Part shown: piece after piece, positions 50,770 through 62,487 of the stretch
Layout: each line of letters starts with the position of its first letter
Position numbering within the stretch: position 1 is the stretch's first letter
Assembly: GCF_008831285.2 (NCBI RefSeq)
Contig: NC_045143.1
Location: forward strand, 14,037,151-14,101,150
DNA: 64,000 nucleotides
Direction: 5' to 3'
Origin: Nymphaea colorata
Lineage: Eukaryota; Streptophyta; Magnoliopsida; Nymphaeales; Nymphaeaceae
Notes under the pieces: generated by a model
The model's input: only the letters and a program-made list of their open reading frames with translations
Told to the model about the DNA's origin: nothing
Databases searched by the model: none
Position numbers and translations under genes: made by a program

Positions 50770-52515
50770 TCAGATAATGTTCTGCTTAAGTAAAGCTAGA
50801 ACCTCTTCCCGTGAACGCAGGTCACAATCCACCTCTTCTTCAGCCGAACCTACCTCATATCTCAGGAACAAGGGTGGAGGAAAACCATAAAGGGCTTCAT
50901 ACGGGGTGGTACCTATCGTCGGATGCATCCCTCTATTGTAGGACCATTCGGCCCACGACAAGTACTTCACCAATGTGCTAAGCCAATCTCTAGTGAAACA
51001 TCGAAGGTAAGTCTCTAAAGTCCGGTTGACTTTTTTGCTCTACCCGTCAATTTGGGGGTGGTGAGCTGTACTGAACTGCAGGGTAGTGCCCATAAGCCGC
51101 ATGTACTCTCTCCAAAAGGAACTCAAAAAGATGAAGTCCTTATCACAGACAATCAAGTAGGGCATGCCGTGCAGTTTGCCTACGTACTCTTGGTAAACCC
51201 CAACCACCCTCAAACCGTGATAATGCCTCAACAACGATGCAAAATGGTTGTACTTAGTGAGCCGGTCTACCACTACTAACACGGCCTCTTTATTTTCAGA
51301 CCGTGACATTACATCTATGAAGTCTATAGAAATGTCAACCCACGGTTTAGTAGGCACTTGCAACGGGTTCATGGAGGCTTCATCACCTCGTACTTCTCGC
51401 GTTGACAAACTTGGCATTGTTTCACAAAGGCCTTCACGTCTGACCTAATCCCTTCCCACCAGAACTGGGCCTTGACCTGGCTGAGGGTCTTAGCTACCCC
51501 GTTGTGACCTGCTGCGACTTTAGAGTGAAAATGTAGCAACAAGTCTTGCTTCAACGATGAACCCTATGGCACTACAGCTCGGCCTTTGTGATATAGCAGG
51601 TTGCCCTTCATCGCATAATGCGGGATAGACCCTGGGTGCTGACTAAGAGAAGCTCTAATAAGCTTAAGGCCATCTTCCTCACATTGTTCGGCAGCCAATC
51701 TTTCCCACAAATCTGCCTCCAAAACTGACAATGACGGTAGGTGCTTGCTTAGACGAGAGAAGGCAGCCGCAGCCGTGTTCTCTGGATCACGTTGTACTCA
51801 ATATTGAAGTTGTAGTCTACAACTTAGCCAAACAATGCTGCTGTGTTGGAGTGGAAACACGTTGCTTCAACATATACTGAAGGCTATTGTGGTCCATTTT
51901 CACCACAAGTCGACGGCCGATAAGATATGGCCTCATTTTTCTATAGCTAGAATAATGGCCAACAACTCCTTTTTATAGGTCGATAGGGGCTTGGTGTGGC
52001 TAGTGAGTGCCTTGGACATATAGGCAATTGGGTGTCCAGAACGACACCTACACCCATATCACATGCATTAGTCTCGATGTCGAATTCCTTGTTGAAGTCG
52101 GGTAGGGCGAGAACCAGTGTGGACATCAAATCTAACTTCAAGTTGTCAAAAGCTGCTCGGGACTTCTCAAACCAAGAAAATGACCTATTCTTCAACATAT
52201 GTGTCAAGGGGGCTGCTATTATTCCGTAGCCCTGAATGAACATACAGTAATAGCCTGTCAAACCCAAAAATTCTTGCAGTCCTCTCAAGTCCTTAGGTAA
52301 GGGCCATCGGTCCATTGCATGAAGCTTTTCGGGGTCGGCTCTTACCCCTTCATTTGACACTATGTGACCCAAAAAGCCTATGGACGATTGCCCAAAACTA
52401 GAGTTTGACCGTTTTGCATATAGGTTGTTCTCCCTTAGAAGCTGCAAAGTCTTCGTCAAATGCAAGGCATGTTGCTCAAGAGATTGGCTATAAATAAGTA
52501 TGTCGTCAATCTCCG
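50770..52515 (-). pseudogene. Ty3/gypsy pol remnant (RT end, RNase H, integrase)
   Basis: Read right to left. The end of reverse transcriptase starts near 52515 with DDILIYSQSLEQHALHLTK (YxDD region altered before DD), then GFLGHIVSNEGV and DLRGLQEFLGLTGYY. RNase H follows with ALPDFNKEFDIETNACDMGVG. Integrase (51554-50770) has the H..H and CQVC zinc residues, then WVDISIDFID, LVVVDRLTKYNHF, CDKDFIFLSSFW and HHPQIDG. The motif that should carry the catalytic Glu reads, after a stop, SKKVNRTLETYLRC, so Lys replaces Glu. Stops at several domain joins. The coding sequence ends abruptly at 52515 where unrelated sequence begins. No LTRs could be assigned. Confidence 0.88.
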
Positions 52516-52559
52516 ACTCTATATAGCTATGTTATTTCACTATTTGATATTTGTTTTTT

Positions 52560-54762
52560 TGCTTGTTGTAGATCAACGATGTCTACTTCAATTGATATCG
52601 AAGAATATGACACCAAACGTCCATTGTACAACGTCAAATGGGATGAAGTCGAACTATATGTTGGACAAAAACTGAAGAAGAATGATAGGTGAGTAAGATG
52701 TTTTGTCAATGGAAAGAGGATGAAGTGGTTGTTGTAGGAGAGCATATGTCACATGAGGTGAAGCAGGTCATGGAGGAGGAAAAGAAAGGAGTGAAAGAAA
52801 AGGAAGAGGAGGAGGTGGCGGAAACGAAGGGACAAGCCGCGGAGTCGGATAATGCGGGGTTGGAGGAACTTGAGTAGGAGGAAGTGAGGCTTGCGAGATG
52901 GACAATCTAGGGGAGAAGGGGCTTGAGCAGGAGGAGGAGGTGAAAACAAAGGGAGATGCCGTGGAGATGAAGGGGAGGAGGAACTTAAGTAGGAGGTGGA
53001 GGAAATGAGGTACAGGCCAGGGAGACAGAAATTGCGGGGGAGAAGGAGCTTGAGTAGAAGGAGGTGGCAAAAACGAAGGGTCAAGCAGCAGAGACGAAGA
53101 AATGAGAAGAGATTGGATTTCAACAAGAGGAGGTTGCAAAAGGGGAGCTATCCTAAAGGCAAAGAATGTAGGGGAGAAAGATTATGGGAAGGAGATCCAT
53201 TGTTGGATGAAGCAAAGATATTAGTGTCCGATGTGTAGACTGTACCTACACTAAAAATTAGTTCTATGGGAAGGAGAAATCCTGATTTCGATGTAGATGT
53301 GGTGGAGATAATTGAGAAGAAAAGGAGGTGCATGTGTGATGTCGATGTAAGTAAACTATGTCATAGATTCAAGTACTTGTAATTAAAGTTTTTGCATAGA
53401 ATAATATCTTTGATATTGGTATTTCTATTGTAGAAATGTAGATGCTACCAATGGCATTCGGTCTTTGATTGGTATGAAGTTTTGTTGGACTTCCAAAAGT
53501 AGAGATTGGCAAGAATGCAATTCTCAAGGCTGCTTTCCCTTGGCGTAATGGGGGCCCTTGTATTCCTTGGCACAAAACTGAAATTCTCGGTCAAACACAT
53601 TTATATTTGATGGATTCAAGATGACGATCACCCTAAAAGGCATTAGGCTGTTTCATCTAAGTAAGTTGATGTCATTAGTTGTTTCACAGCTACATAATAG
53701 CATGATGCACCTTCACAAGAAAGGACCTCAAAACAGACCAAGAATCGAGGTCCTTTTTTGTATATTTATTTTTGTATATTTATTTGGCTTGTGTCTATTT
53801 AGTGACAATTCAGACTCAAGAATAAGCTGGTCATACATCCAATTTTTGGAATATATGAACAAAATTCAGTGCTACGCATGGGGAGTGGCTATGCTAGCAC
53901 ATTTGTATAGAACAATTTAAGGATGGGGTTGCATCCATTGAGGATGCAGTTGTTGCTATCATGAAAATTTATTTATGAAAAGGATTATCTATCATCTTGT
54001 AATGTCCATATATATATTTTGTCTCTAGTTCTGTATGTGGGAGCACATACCTTCTATTAAACCCACTATGGAGCGTCTATTTCCAAATGTTCTTCCATTA
54101 CATGCACAGTGGAGAGGCACCAATCCCAAAAATTACAACGATACAAAGTCATCCAGGTCGATCATATCAAATCTTCAGATGGCTTAGGTATGTATAGCAA
54201 ATTGTGTAGGTGTTATTTAGACCAGACATTGGTGGTGACACCAATGATTGGATTATCGTGAAAGCTTTGGAGTTGTCATGTGGAGACCTGTGGTTTTTCT
54301 GCATGAACAAAGTATAAATGCAACATGAAAGTTGAGTTCTCTTAAAGCATGGTCTTGCCTGTCAATTTTGTAGCCACACCATCCCTACAAGAGATTAAGG
54401 AACAAGAGTACTTTTAGGGCTGGAGTTGACTGGCAATTATTGTCTCAAAAAAAGCTCCATAACTTGTGTCATGGTGGTTACGACAGTGAGGGGTTTGCAG
54501 CAGGGTACTGTGAGCAGTATTGGGATGTACTTCATTCTCAAGTACCTGGAATTTATTTAAATGTGCCCCCAATTTGGATCATATGTGCAGGGAGAATAGA
54601 AGCAAGATATGCCAGGACCATATAGAGACAACAGCCCAGCGTCCTAACCACCTAGTGGTGGAACAAAGATTGATCACAACAATAAACTTGCTCATTGATT
54701 ATATTGCTGATTTGACTCGAGAAATTTTTGAGTTGAAGAAGTTCCTGTCACGCCATGATTGA
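52560..54762 (+). pseudogene. Plant mobile domain (PMD, MAIN-like/transposon-type) gene remnant
   Basis: Blocks match the order of the plant mobile domain. FKMTITLKGIRLF at 53612-53650 corresponds to the 'EMTITLQDV' block. YLFGLCLFSDNSDSRISW, a gap, then CYAWGVAMLAHLYRTI (53774-53919) corresponds to 'LFPDKS...YSWGSAVLAYLYR'. WEHIPSIKPTMERLF with WRGTN follows (54032-54115), then FRAGVDWQLLSQKKLHNL (about 54414-54460) for 'RGRAGVDW...'. Upstream gene-like pieces with splice-like borders start MSTSIDIEEYD (52579). Stops and frame changes between blocks make it non-functional. PMD proteins act in silencing, and the domain is also carried by plant transposons; the latter fits the surroundings. 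Confidence 0.65.
52740..53115 (+). repeat. Purine-rich minisatellite inside the PMD remnant
   Basis: Four to five diverged units of about 54-65 bp, each ending in 'GGAGCTTGAGTAGGAGGAGGTG'-like sequence (landmarks near 52867, 52921, 52981 and 53046). It encodes Glu/Lys-rich text with stops. Confidence 0.7.
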
Positions 54763-54839
54763 GAATATTCTTTTGTTTATAAGAATGGTCGATAAGAAGT
54801 TAATATTTATTTCATTCTCTTGTAAACGCATTGTTATTT

Positions 54840-57480
54840 CATTAGTGTAATTTGTTTTTGTCTGATTGCTTATCACCTCGTTGTCGCATTAAATTTTTTA
54901 AGTGCTTATCACATTCCTATAAACATGAATCTTGTAGTTGTGTTATCACAATCTATTTTGTTTGAGTGCTTATTGTCTCCTCTTAGTGAATCTTTTTTTA
55001 CTATAAAACAAGTCCATATAGTGTCATTGTCGCATTTAATTTTTCTGAGCATTTAGCGTGTCCTTGTGAACACGACTTTACTTGAATGTTTCGTATAACG
55101 AATTCTGCAGTTGCGTTATCGTAATTTGTTTTGTCTGAGTCTTTATTGTCTCTTAGTAAATGTCTTTTTATCGTAAAACTAGCCCATACATTATCTTTGT
55201 CGCATTTAATATTCTGAGTGCTTATCACGTCCTTATAAACATGACTATATTTTACTATACCATATAACAATCATGTAGTTGTGTTATCGCAATATGTTTT
55301 GTCTCAGTCTTTATCCTCTCTTAGTAAACATCTTCTTATCTTAAAACCAATCTATATAATATCTTTGTCACATTTAATCTATACTTACCGTGTCATTGTA
55401 AACACTATTTTATTTGAATGTATTGTATAATGAATCTTGCAGTTGCATTATCGCAATTTATTTTATCTGAATGTTTATTGCCTCCTCTTAGTAAACCCTT
55501 TTTTATCGTCAAACAAGTCCATAAAGTGTCGTCGCATTTAATTTTTTTGAGTGTTTAGCGCGCTCTTACAAACATGATTTTACTTGAGTGCATCGTATAA
55601 CGAATCTTGCTATTGCATTATCACATTTTGTTTTGTCTGAGTGCTTATCGCCTCTTAGTAAGTCCCTTTTTATCGTAAAACCAGTCCATACAAGTGTCAT
55701 TGTTGCGTTAATATTTTCAAGTGTTTATCGTGTTTTTGTAAACACAAACCCTATAGTTGCATTATCACAATTAGTTTTGTCCAAGTGCTTATCGCCTCCT
55801 CTTAGTAAACACTTTTTCATCATAAAACAAGTTCATATAATGTCGTTGTCACATTTAATTTTTTTTTTTTTTATCACGTCCCTGTAAACATGATTTTACT
55901 TGAGTGTATCATATAATGAATCATGCTATTGCATTATTGTCATCTGTTTTGTCAGTCATTATCACCTCTTAGTAAATGTTTTTTTATCGTAAAATCAATC
56001 CATACAGTATCATGGTCGCATATAATTGTTTTGAGTGTTTATTGCTTCCTTATAAACATGATTTTACTTGAGAGTATCGTATAACAAATCATGCAATTGC
56101 ATTATCGCAATCTGTTTTGTTTGAATGTTTATCGCCTCTTAGTAAACATATTTTTATCATAAAACCAATCTACACTGGCATCATTGTTGCATTAATATTT
56201 TCTAGTATTTATCGCATTCTTGTAAATACGAATCTTGCAGTTGCATTATCGCAATATGTTTTGATTGAGTGCTTATCATGTCCTCTTAATAAATCTTTTT
56301 TATCGTAAAACTAGTCCATATAGTGCCATTGTTGCATTTAATTTTTTCAATTTCATATTTCATATCTTCATACAATAGATAGTAGGGTAGAAAGGTTCAT
56401 ATATGTTTAGTGTCTATCGTGTCTTTGTATCGTAAATCTTACAGTTGCATTATCGCAATCTATTTTGTATGAGTGTTTATCGCAATCTATTTTGTCTGAG
56501 TGTTTATCGCAATATGTTTTGTCTGAGTTTGTTAAAACATTCTGTTAGTGAATCTTGCAGTAGCGTTATCACAATTTGTTTTGTCCGAGTGTTTATTGCA
56601 TCTTAGTAAACGTCTTTTTTCGTAAAACCAGTCCATATAGTATCGTTGCCATAATTAATTTTTTTGAATGTTTATCGTGTCCTTAAAAACACTATTTTAC
56701 TTCAATGTATTTTATAACGAATCATGTAGTTGTGTTATCACATTTTGTTTTGTCTGAGTGTTTATCGCCTCTTAAGAAGCACTTTTTATCATAAAACCAA
56801 TCGACATAGGTGTTGTTGTCACATTAATATTTTCAAGTGCTTATCGTGTCCTTATAGACACGAATCCTGCTGTTGCATTTGGTTTGTCCAAGTGCATATT
56901 GCCTCCTTTTAGTAAACCTCTTTTTCTCATAAAACAAGTTCATACAGTGACGTTGTCGCATTTAATTTTTTTGGGTGTTTTTCGCATCCTTGTAAACACA
57001 ATTTTACTTGAGTGTATTGTATAACGAATCCTACTATTAATTGTCTCATTTAATTTTTTCAAGTGCTTATTGCATTCTTATAAACATGATTTTACTTGAG
57101 TGTATCGTATCACGAATCATGCACTTGCGTTGTCGCAATCTATTTTGTCCGAGTGTTTTTCACCTCTTAGTAAAACTAGTTCTATAGTATCGTTGTCGCA
57201 TTTAATTTTCTTGAACATTTATCACATCCTTATAAACGCGATTTTACATGAGTCTATCGTATAATGAAGTATGCATTTGCGTGATCACGTCTTAGTAAAT
57301 ATCTTTTTATCGTAAAATCAGTCCATGCAATGTCGTTGTTGCATTTAATTTTTTCAAGTGTTTATCACATCCTTATAAACACGATTTTATTTTAATATAT
57401 GGTAGAGCGATCATGCAGTTGCATTATCACATAAACTTTTGTCATAGTAAATATTGCCTCCATGTAAACATGTTATTTCA
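54840..57480 (+). repeat. Tandem array, about 16 diverged units of about 165 bp
   Basis: The landmark TTGTCGCATTTAATTTTTT or a variant recurs near 54886, 55027, 55196, 55366, 55530, 55698, 55846, 56010, 56182, 56330, 56644, 56812, 56952, 57043, 57192 and 57333. Each unit also carries ACATGATTTTACTTGAGTG, TATAACGAATC, GCATTATCGCAAT, CTTAGTAAAC and TTATCGTAAAACCAGTCC. Spacing is mostly 140-175 bp, with one shorter unit and one longer gap. All units are in the same orientation. No open frame survives across units, so it is satellite-like. Confidence 0.85.
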
Positions 57481-58182
57481 TTTTCTCATACTACAATACT
57501 GTCGTTTATTATCACAATATGTTTGGCCTTCTTATTGTGGCCTGCGATGTAACGACTCCACTAAGTCATCACGAAGTTGTTTGCTGATATATGGTATACT
57601 ATCATGTGAAAAATCAAGTTCGTTGCCATTGTATATGGAGCAATTATTTGTACGTGCTCCAACAGAAAATTTACAACACTATAGACTCGATACGCCTTGT
57701 TCACCCCAATTAAAGAGTCCGAACTGTTGCAGTCCTTCCGGCAGCCACCTCACGAGTTAGAGAGGTCCTCAAACGGCTAAAATCATGCAATACCGCCACC
57801 ACAACGCCTTCTATTCGTTGTTATGAAGAGAAAGATGCAATTTCAATCCAATAGCCACAACTAGTGAGAAAAGTAAAACCATGCTCAAGAAGAGGAGTTC
57901 AACTAAAGGATTGATTCTGTTGGGGGAGGCAGAGAACAATGAGGGAGAAGGAAGCTGGGACTGAGAGAGAGAGCATGAGAGCTGTGAGTGGGAGGAGGCT
58001 GGTGGCATGGAGAGGAAGTGCAGTGACAGAAGAGAGGGCAAGTAGAGAGGGTTCAGACAATTGGGAAGAAACAGACAGAGATGGGAGAAACAGACGGAGG
58101 GAGTAAGAGAGACTATAGAGGGAGGCACGAGTGAAGAGCATGAGAGAAGAGAGGGAGACGGCCAGAGAGAGGGTGCCGACGG
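57481..58182. other. No gene; purine-rich tract
   Basis: Follows the tandem array. 57890-58180 is strongly purine-biased (GAGAGA, GGGAGA words). The long minus-strand open frame 57811-58419 is a Ser/Leu/Pro low-complexity artefact of that bias. Confidence 0.5.
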
Positions 58183-58185
58183 GAT

Positions 58186-59222
58186 TAGGCCTGGGTGCCG
58201 GGCCGGGTCACCAGCAGGTACCCGGTACCTGGCCCCGAACGAACCCGGGTCCGGGTATTGATTTGCCATTGTCGGGCTTTGTTCGTTGTGCCTGGCCCGG
58301 CCCGACATTAAAATGGGCCGGGTCCGGGTTACAAGTTGGGACCCGTTAGGCATTAGGTCGAATGACCTTCGCCTAGTCTTTTGTCTTTCCCTTTTCAAAA
58401 GGCAGGGAGGAGGAGTCAAGAGAGTTTGCGGCGACGGAAAATTCCGAGAGAACCAGGGTTCCGACGAGGGATCTTCCGCGGAGGTGGTGGAGGAGGAAGG
58501 TGGGCGGGCGAGAGACGGCGACGATCAGCAAAAAGGGTTCCGATGGCGAGGAGGGCTCGGCATTAGGGTTAGGGTTACAGAGGAGGAAGAAGGGGGAAGG
58601 GAGGGGTTGAGGAAGCGAGGAGAAGTTGTTGAGGTCATCGAAGAAGAGACAGGAAGGCGGAGGGAAATCCGTTATCACATCGTCCATTTCTTCTTCTTCT
58701 TCTTCTTCTTCTTCTTCTTCTTTCCCCTCTCTACCAGTATACCACTCGCTTTCTCTCTCCACTGTGATTTGTGCATGGTTTAAGACGCTTCCGTGTTAAT
58801 GGGTTGGATTTGAAGCGAGGAGAAGTTGTTGAGGTCATTGAAGAGGAGACATGAAGGCGGAGGGAAATCCGTTATCACATCTTCCATTTCTTCTTCTTCT
58901 TCTTCTTCTTCCCTTCTTTACCAGTCTACCACTCGCTTTCTCTCTCCACTGTGATTTGTGCGTGTGGTTTAGGACGTTTCCGTGTTAATGGGTTGGATTT
59001 GAGTCCAATTCAGGGCCAGGTCGCTCAAATGAAATTTAAAAATGAAAAGGCAGACTTTCAAAAAAGTTCAACATATAAAATTACAAATTACAGTATTACA
59101 GATCCGACCCAACCAGTTAATAATCGAACCGGCTCGATCCTACCCGACCAGTTAATAATCGGGCCAGGTCGGGCCTCAGAAATGGTCAACTAGGCCCGAT
59201 ACCCGGCCCGGCATCCACATGT
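58186..59222. mobile_element. 1-kb GC-rich hAT-like element
   Basis: The left arm GGGTGCCGGGCCGGGT (58194) and the right arm ACCCGGCCCGGCATCC (59200) are inverted repeats differing at one position. Both arms are rich in CGGGCC. The interior looks like a gene leader (GA-rich, GAGGAGG words) and contains a direct duplication of about 200 bp (58612-58790 and 58814-58990), each copy with a CTT microsatellite (58686-58722 and 58888-58910). No convincing target duplication was found. Confidence 0.6.
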
Positions 59223-59539
59223 AACTGCAGTGACTAAACTGACCGGCCGGGGGCATCGCACATGTAAATCAGTAATCAGAGTTCTACATTATATAGTAGA
59301 TAGATATGAATTTTGCACATTTTATTTTGTTCCTACATTGCACATAGAGGAAAGTTTAGTTCTCTTCTTTGAAGAACGACACATTTTGTCACTGTGGGTA
59401 AGATATCGTTAAAATTTCAAATTTATTTGTTCCATGTTACCATTAGCAATTCAAATTTTGTTGTATTTTCAGTTAGATTGTGAAACTTGTAGTGGCAGTA
59501 CTGGTTTCTCCTCACTCCTTGAGTCCGGGAGTAATAGTT

Positions 59540-59550
59540 TGGTATCAGAG
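59540..59550 (+). other. Possible primer-binding site of an LTR-retrotransposon remnant
   Basis: TTTGGTATCAGAG matches the initiator tRNA-Met site seen at 20426 and 38821, but the last base of the usual 12-mer differs. No LTR could be assigned on its left. Confidence 0.35.
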
Positions 59551-62400
59551 AGAGGTTTAAGATGTACTATCATGCATACATTGAGGATTAGTCATTTGGT
59601 CCCTCTGGTTCCAGGGCCTCCTGATCCAACTCATCCCCATTATCACAAATTGTGGCGATAGGAAGAAAAAGAAATGACCCATGAAGTCATTGATGAGCCC
59701 AAAGAACCTGAGTGGGGTTGATATGTTGGTTCCAAAGAAGCACAGGCCTGAAAAATAGACTCAGACCATGACTTTACAAATACAACCATGGAAAAGGAAC
59801 GGAAAGAACCAAAATCATCTTCAATCGCTTGAAAAGAAAACAACATCGGCTCACCTTCCTTATTGCATCTAAGTCATACAGCAACACTTGATAGAATTGA
59901 CATTCGCTCACACCATCCCTAGTCACAAACACTACCAAGTTAATCCTATCCTATGGAAAATATTTGTTCATCAAGACAGACAAAAGTGCATATATTATGG
60001 AGCTGAATAGGCACCTTTCATTGCTGCAAATGTAAAATAGGCCAGGTCTTCAAGTCAAAATTTGGGTAGAACTGCTTTGTTCTTTGATGATTGGGTAACA
60101 CCAGAGAACATAAGGTTGGTTACTGGTATGGGTTCCAGAAGCTAGCAAAGTGCAACAAACTGGCCATGAACAATCGCCACAGGGGAAGCAACAATTGTTC
60201 TAGTGAGGCTAAAACAAAATAAGCATGAATTAATCTTCTTTAGTGGATACAGCTTAATGACATGTTAAACAAATACTCTGATGGGAAGGGAAATGGAGTT
60301 GTTTCCAACATGGAAATGCGGGGAAACAAAGGTTGGAAGATATGGTAGAAGGGATAAAACAGTGTGATGTCGTCTGTGAATACAGATCGCCAACTCATAT
60401 CCAACTTTTGAAGTTTTTGAATGTCGTATCCAATGTGCAATGGATGGACTCCAACCAATTCATTCTCAAGATAACAGGAAGCGAAACCTTTTTCCTTACC
60501 CCTAGGCATGTTTTGTAGTATCTACAATGTATTATTGTATTTTTGGAACCTATAGAATTGATTGTTTTCTAAATAAATGCAAGAAATCATCTCACAGCAG
60601 GTTTGCATCAGAACAAGAACACATTAGCCAAAGCTCCTGAGTATCAGCTTGCCTTCAACATAAAAGTTCGTCATGCATGTTCTAACTTCTTTTAGAGTCG
60701 TCAATTTCTTGTTTGTTTTCTTTTCAAGTAAGTATGCCTGGGTTAGACAATGAAAAGCATTTGAAACTAAATTAAACAAGCTCTTTCAGTGTTTCCCGAA
60801 TGACAGAACTGCGAATAAAATGAGAAAATGAGATATAGCAAAACGTCACATCTCCTTTGTCCATGTGACACCATAGACAAAAATCATAAAATGAATAACT
60901 GTGTGCTCATTCTCTGTGGCGTTCATGCCTAGACATTGCAAAGCGGGTCCCCAAGTTACTTTCTGGAACGATTCCGAGAAAAGAATTTACTCATGGAAAG
61001 ACTAGTAAATCTATAACTACTAGGCTACTTGATGCCACTACAAGCCGTCAACTACTCAACTGGATAATTTTGTAGGAAATAAAAAATTACTAGATGCTGA
61101 CAAAGACTGTACATTCATTACTTAAGGGTATCTCTTGCCACAAGGCTGAAGCAACGCGTACGGAAACTCTTGTAAAGAACAAGAATGAGGTAACCGAAGT
61201 TTTTAAACCGAAGGACAAATATGTGCCTCCACAGTAACTCCATAGCTTTTCTCCAGTAAAAAGGAAAAATTAACTTGCCTAGGCAGCAAGACTATAGTAA
61301 AAATATTTTCTCGGCCACAATCGCTTGGTATTTTGTCTTCCCAAAAACCTTATAAGAAAATAACAAATAAATATAGTGACATTTTTCATGATCCCAGGAC
61401 CAAGGTGGCCCATTACCCACATCGCTTTTACTGCATTCAACTTTGTTGGGCCTGCAGAAGTCTGCGACCGATGAGGAACTACGGACATCCTATGCCTGTC
61501 TTATCAAGTAAGGTAATGGTTCTGTACCACAACGAAATTCTACCACATATTCCTCACACTGCAGGAAAAGCATCCTGCATTTTCAAACTCATTAATCAAG
61601 AGGAACAAGAAGACAAGGGCCTGCAAAAAATAGAAGAAGATATCCTCGATCAGCCGTCCATTTCACAAGGTTATCTTATCTACACAGTCAACTTGGAAGG
61701 TCCCACGATGATATCTGCAACACCATCCAACCACATCGCCAGGGTCTAAAGATTCAGACGCCAATTACACGTCTGAGAAATTAATGGAGAATGGGCTACG
61801 GAAAATACGGATATACTGGAGAATATGAGGGAGACATGAGAAGGAGGCTCTTTGGTAATTGGTACCCTCACTCACCCAAACGTCACTACCCATGAAATAT
61901 ATGTTGCAATGCATCAATATTCTAAATCATCTTTGGGTGTTTACGTTCTCTAGCTGCTGACAAGCATTAGTCACTCGAGTGAAGCCCGACGAAGGAAAAG
62001 AATATCATGTGAATTTGTAAATAATCCAACAGCCTCAACCTGCCGTACTAGATGCAAGATTCAGAAGTTCACCCACTTCCCTGTGTTACTGTTAAAATGA
62101 TTCCATGATCATGCTACTATTATTGAAAACCTAAGAACCATGCAGAAGATGAAGCGCTCAAAGGATATATAGAAATAAGATATCTGCTTGCTAATATTTG
62201 ATATAAATATAACACGATATCTCAAGGGCATCAGAGAAAACATTGGCTGCCAACACAGAACAACACATGGTAATAGTGGCATATCACCGCCACTTATACA
62301 ATGAAGAAAAATACCATGCACCTCCTAAGAAAAACTAGAAAATACATTGCAGCCAGGAGAATGCTCACTGTGCACTAACATGATCAAGAAAGCATACAGC
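59551..62400. other. No gene seen; downstream of GME
   Basis: Intergenic sequence between the possible primer site and the 3' end of GME. Several frames of 60-140 codons exist (for example 61333-61749 plus, 60240-60509 minus), but none has a recognisable domain or consistent exon signals. Confidence 0.45.
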
Positions 62401-62487
62401 AACCTGGAAGTTCAACAGTGGCTTAAATTCAAGTCCCTCCACTGAGACCGATTAATATTAAACATTGGTTAAACTTGATCTACAACT
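62401..62487 (-). other. Probable GME 3' UTR
   Basis: Directly follows the GME stop codon on the minus strand. The end of the transcript cannot be placed from sequence. Confidence 0.45.

Noticed and set aside
54840-57480. CRISPR-like array
   Set aside because: Units are diverged head-to-tail copies with no constant repeat/variable spacer structure, and the genome is a plant's.
57811-58419. 202-codon minus-strand open frame
   Set aside because: Ser/Leu/Pro-rich translation of a GA-biased tract, overlapping a GC-rich transposon end; no domain and no splice or start context.
60240-60520. Possible LINE reverse transcriptase (a TDD-containing stretch on the minus strand)
   Set aside because: Only a few residues fit and neighbouring RT blocks are missing.
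61333-61749. 138-codon plus-strand frame near GME
   Set aside because: No recognised domain, no partner exons, and it lies in the region 3' of GME.
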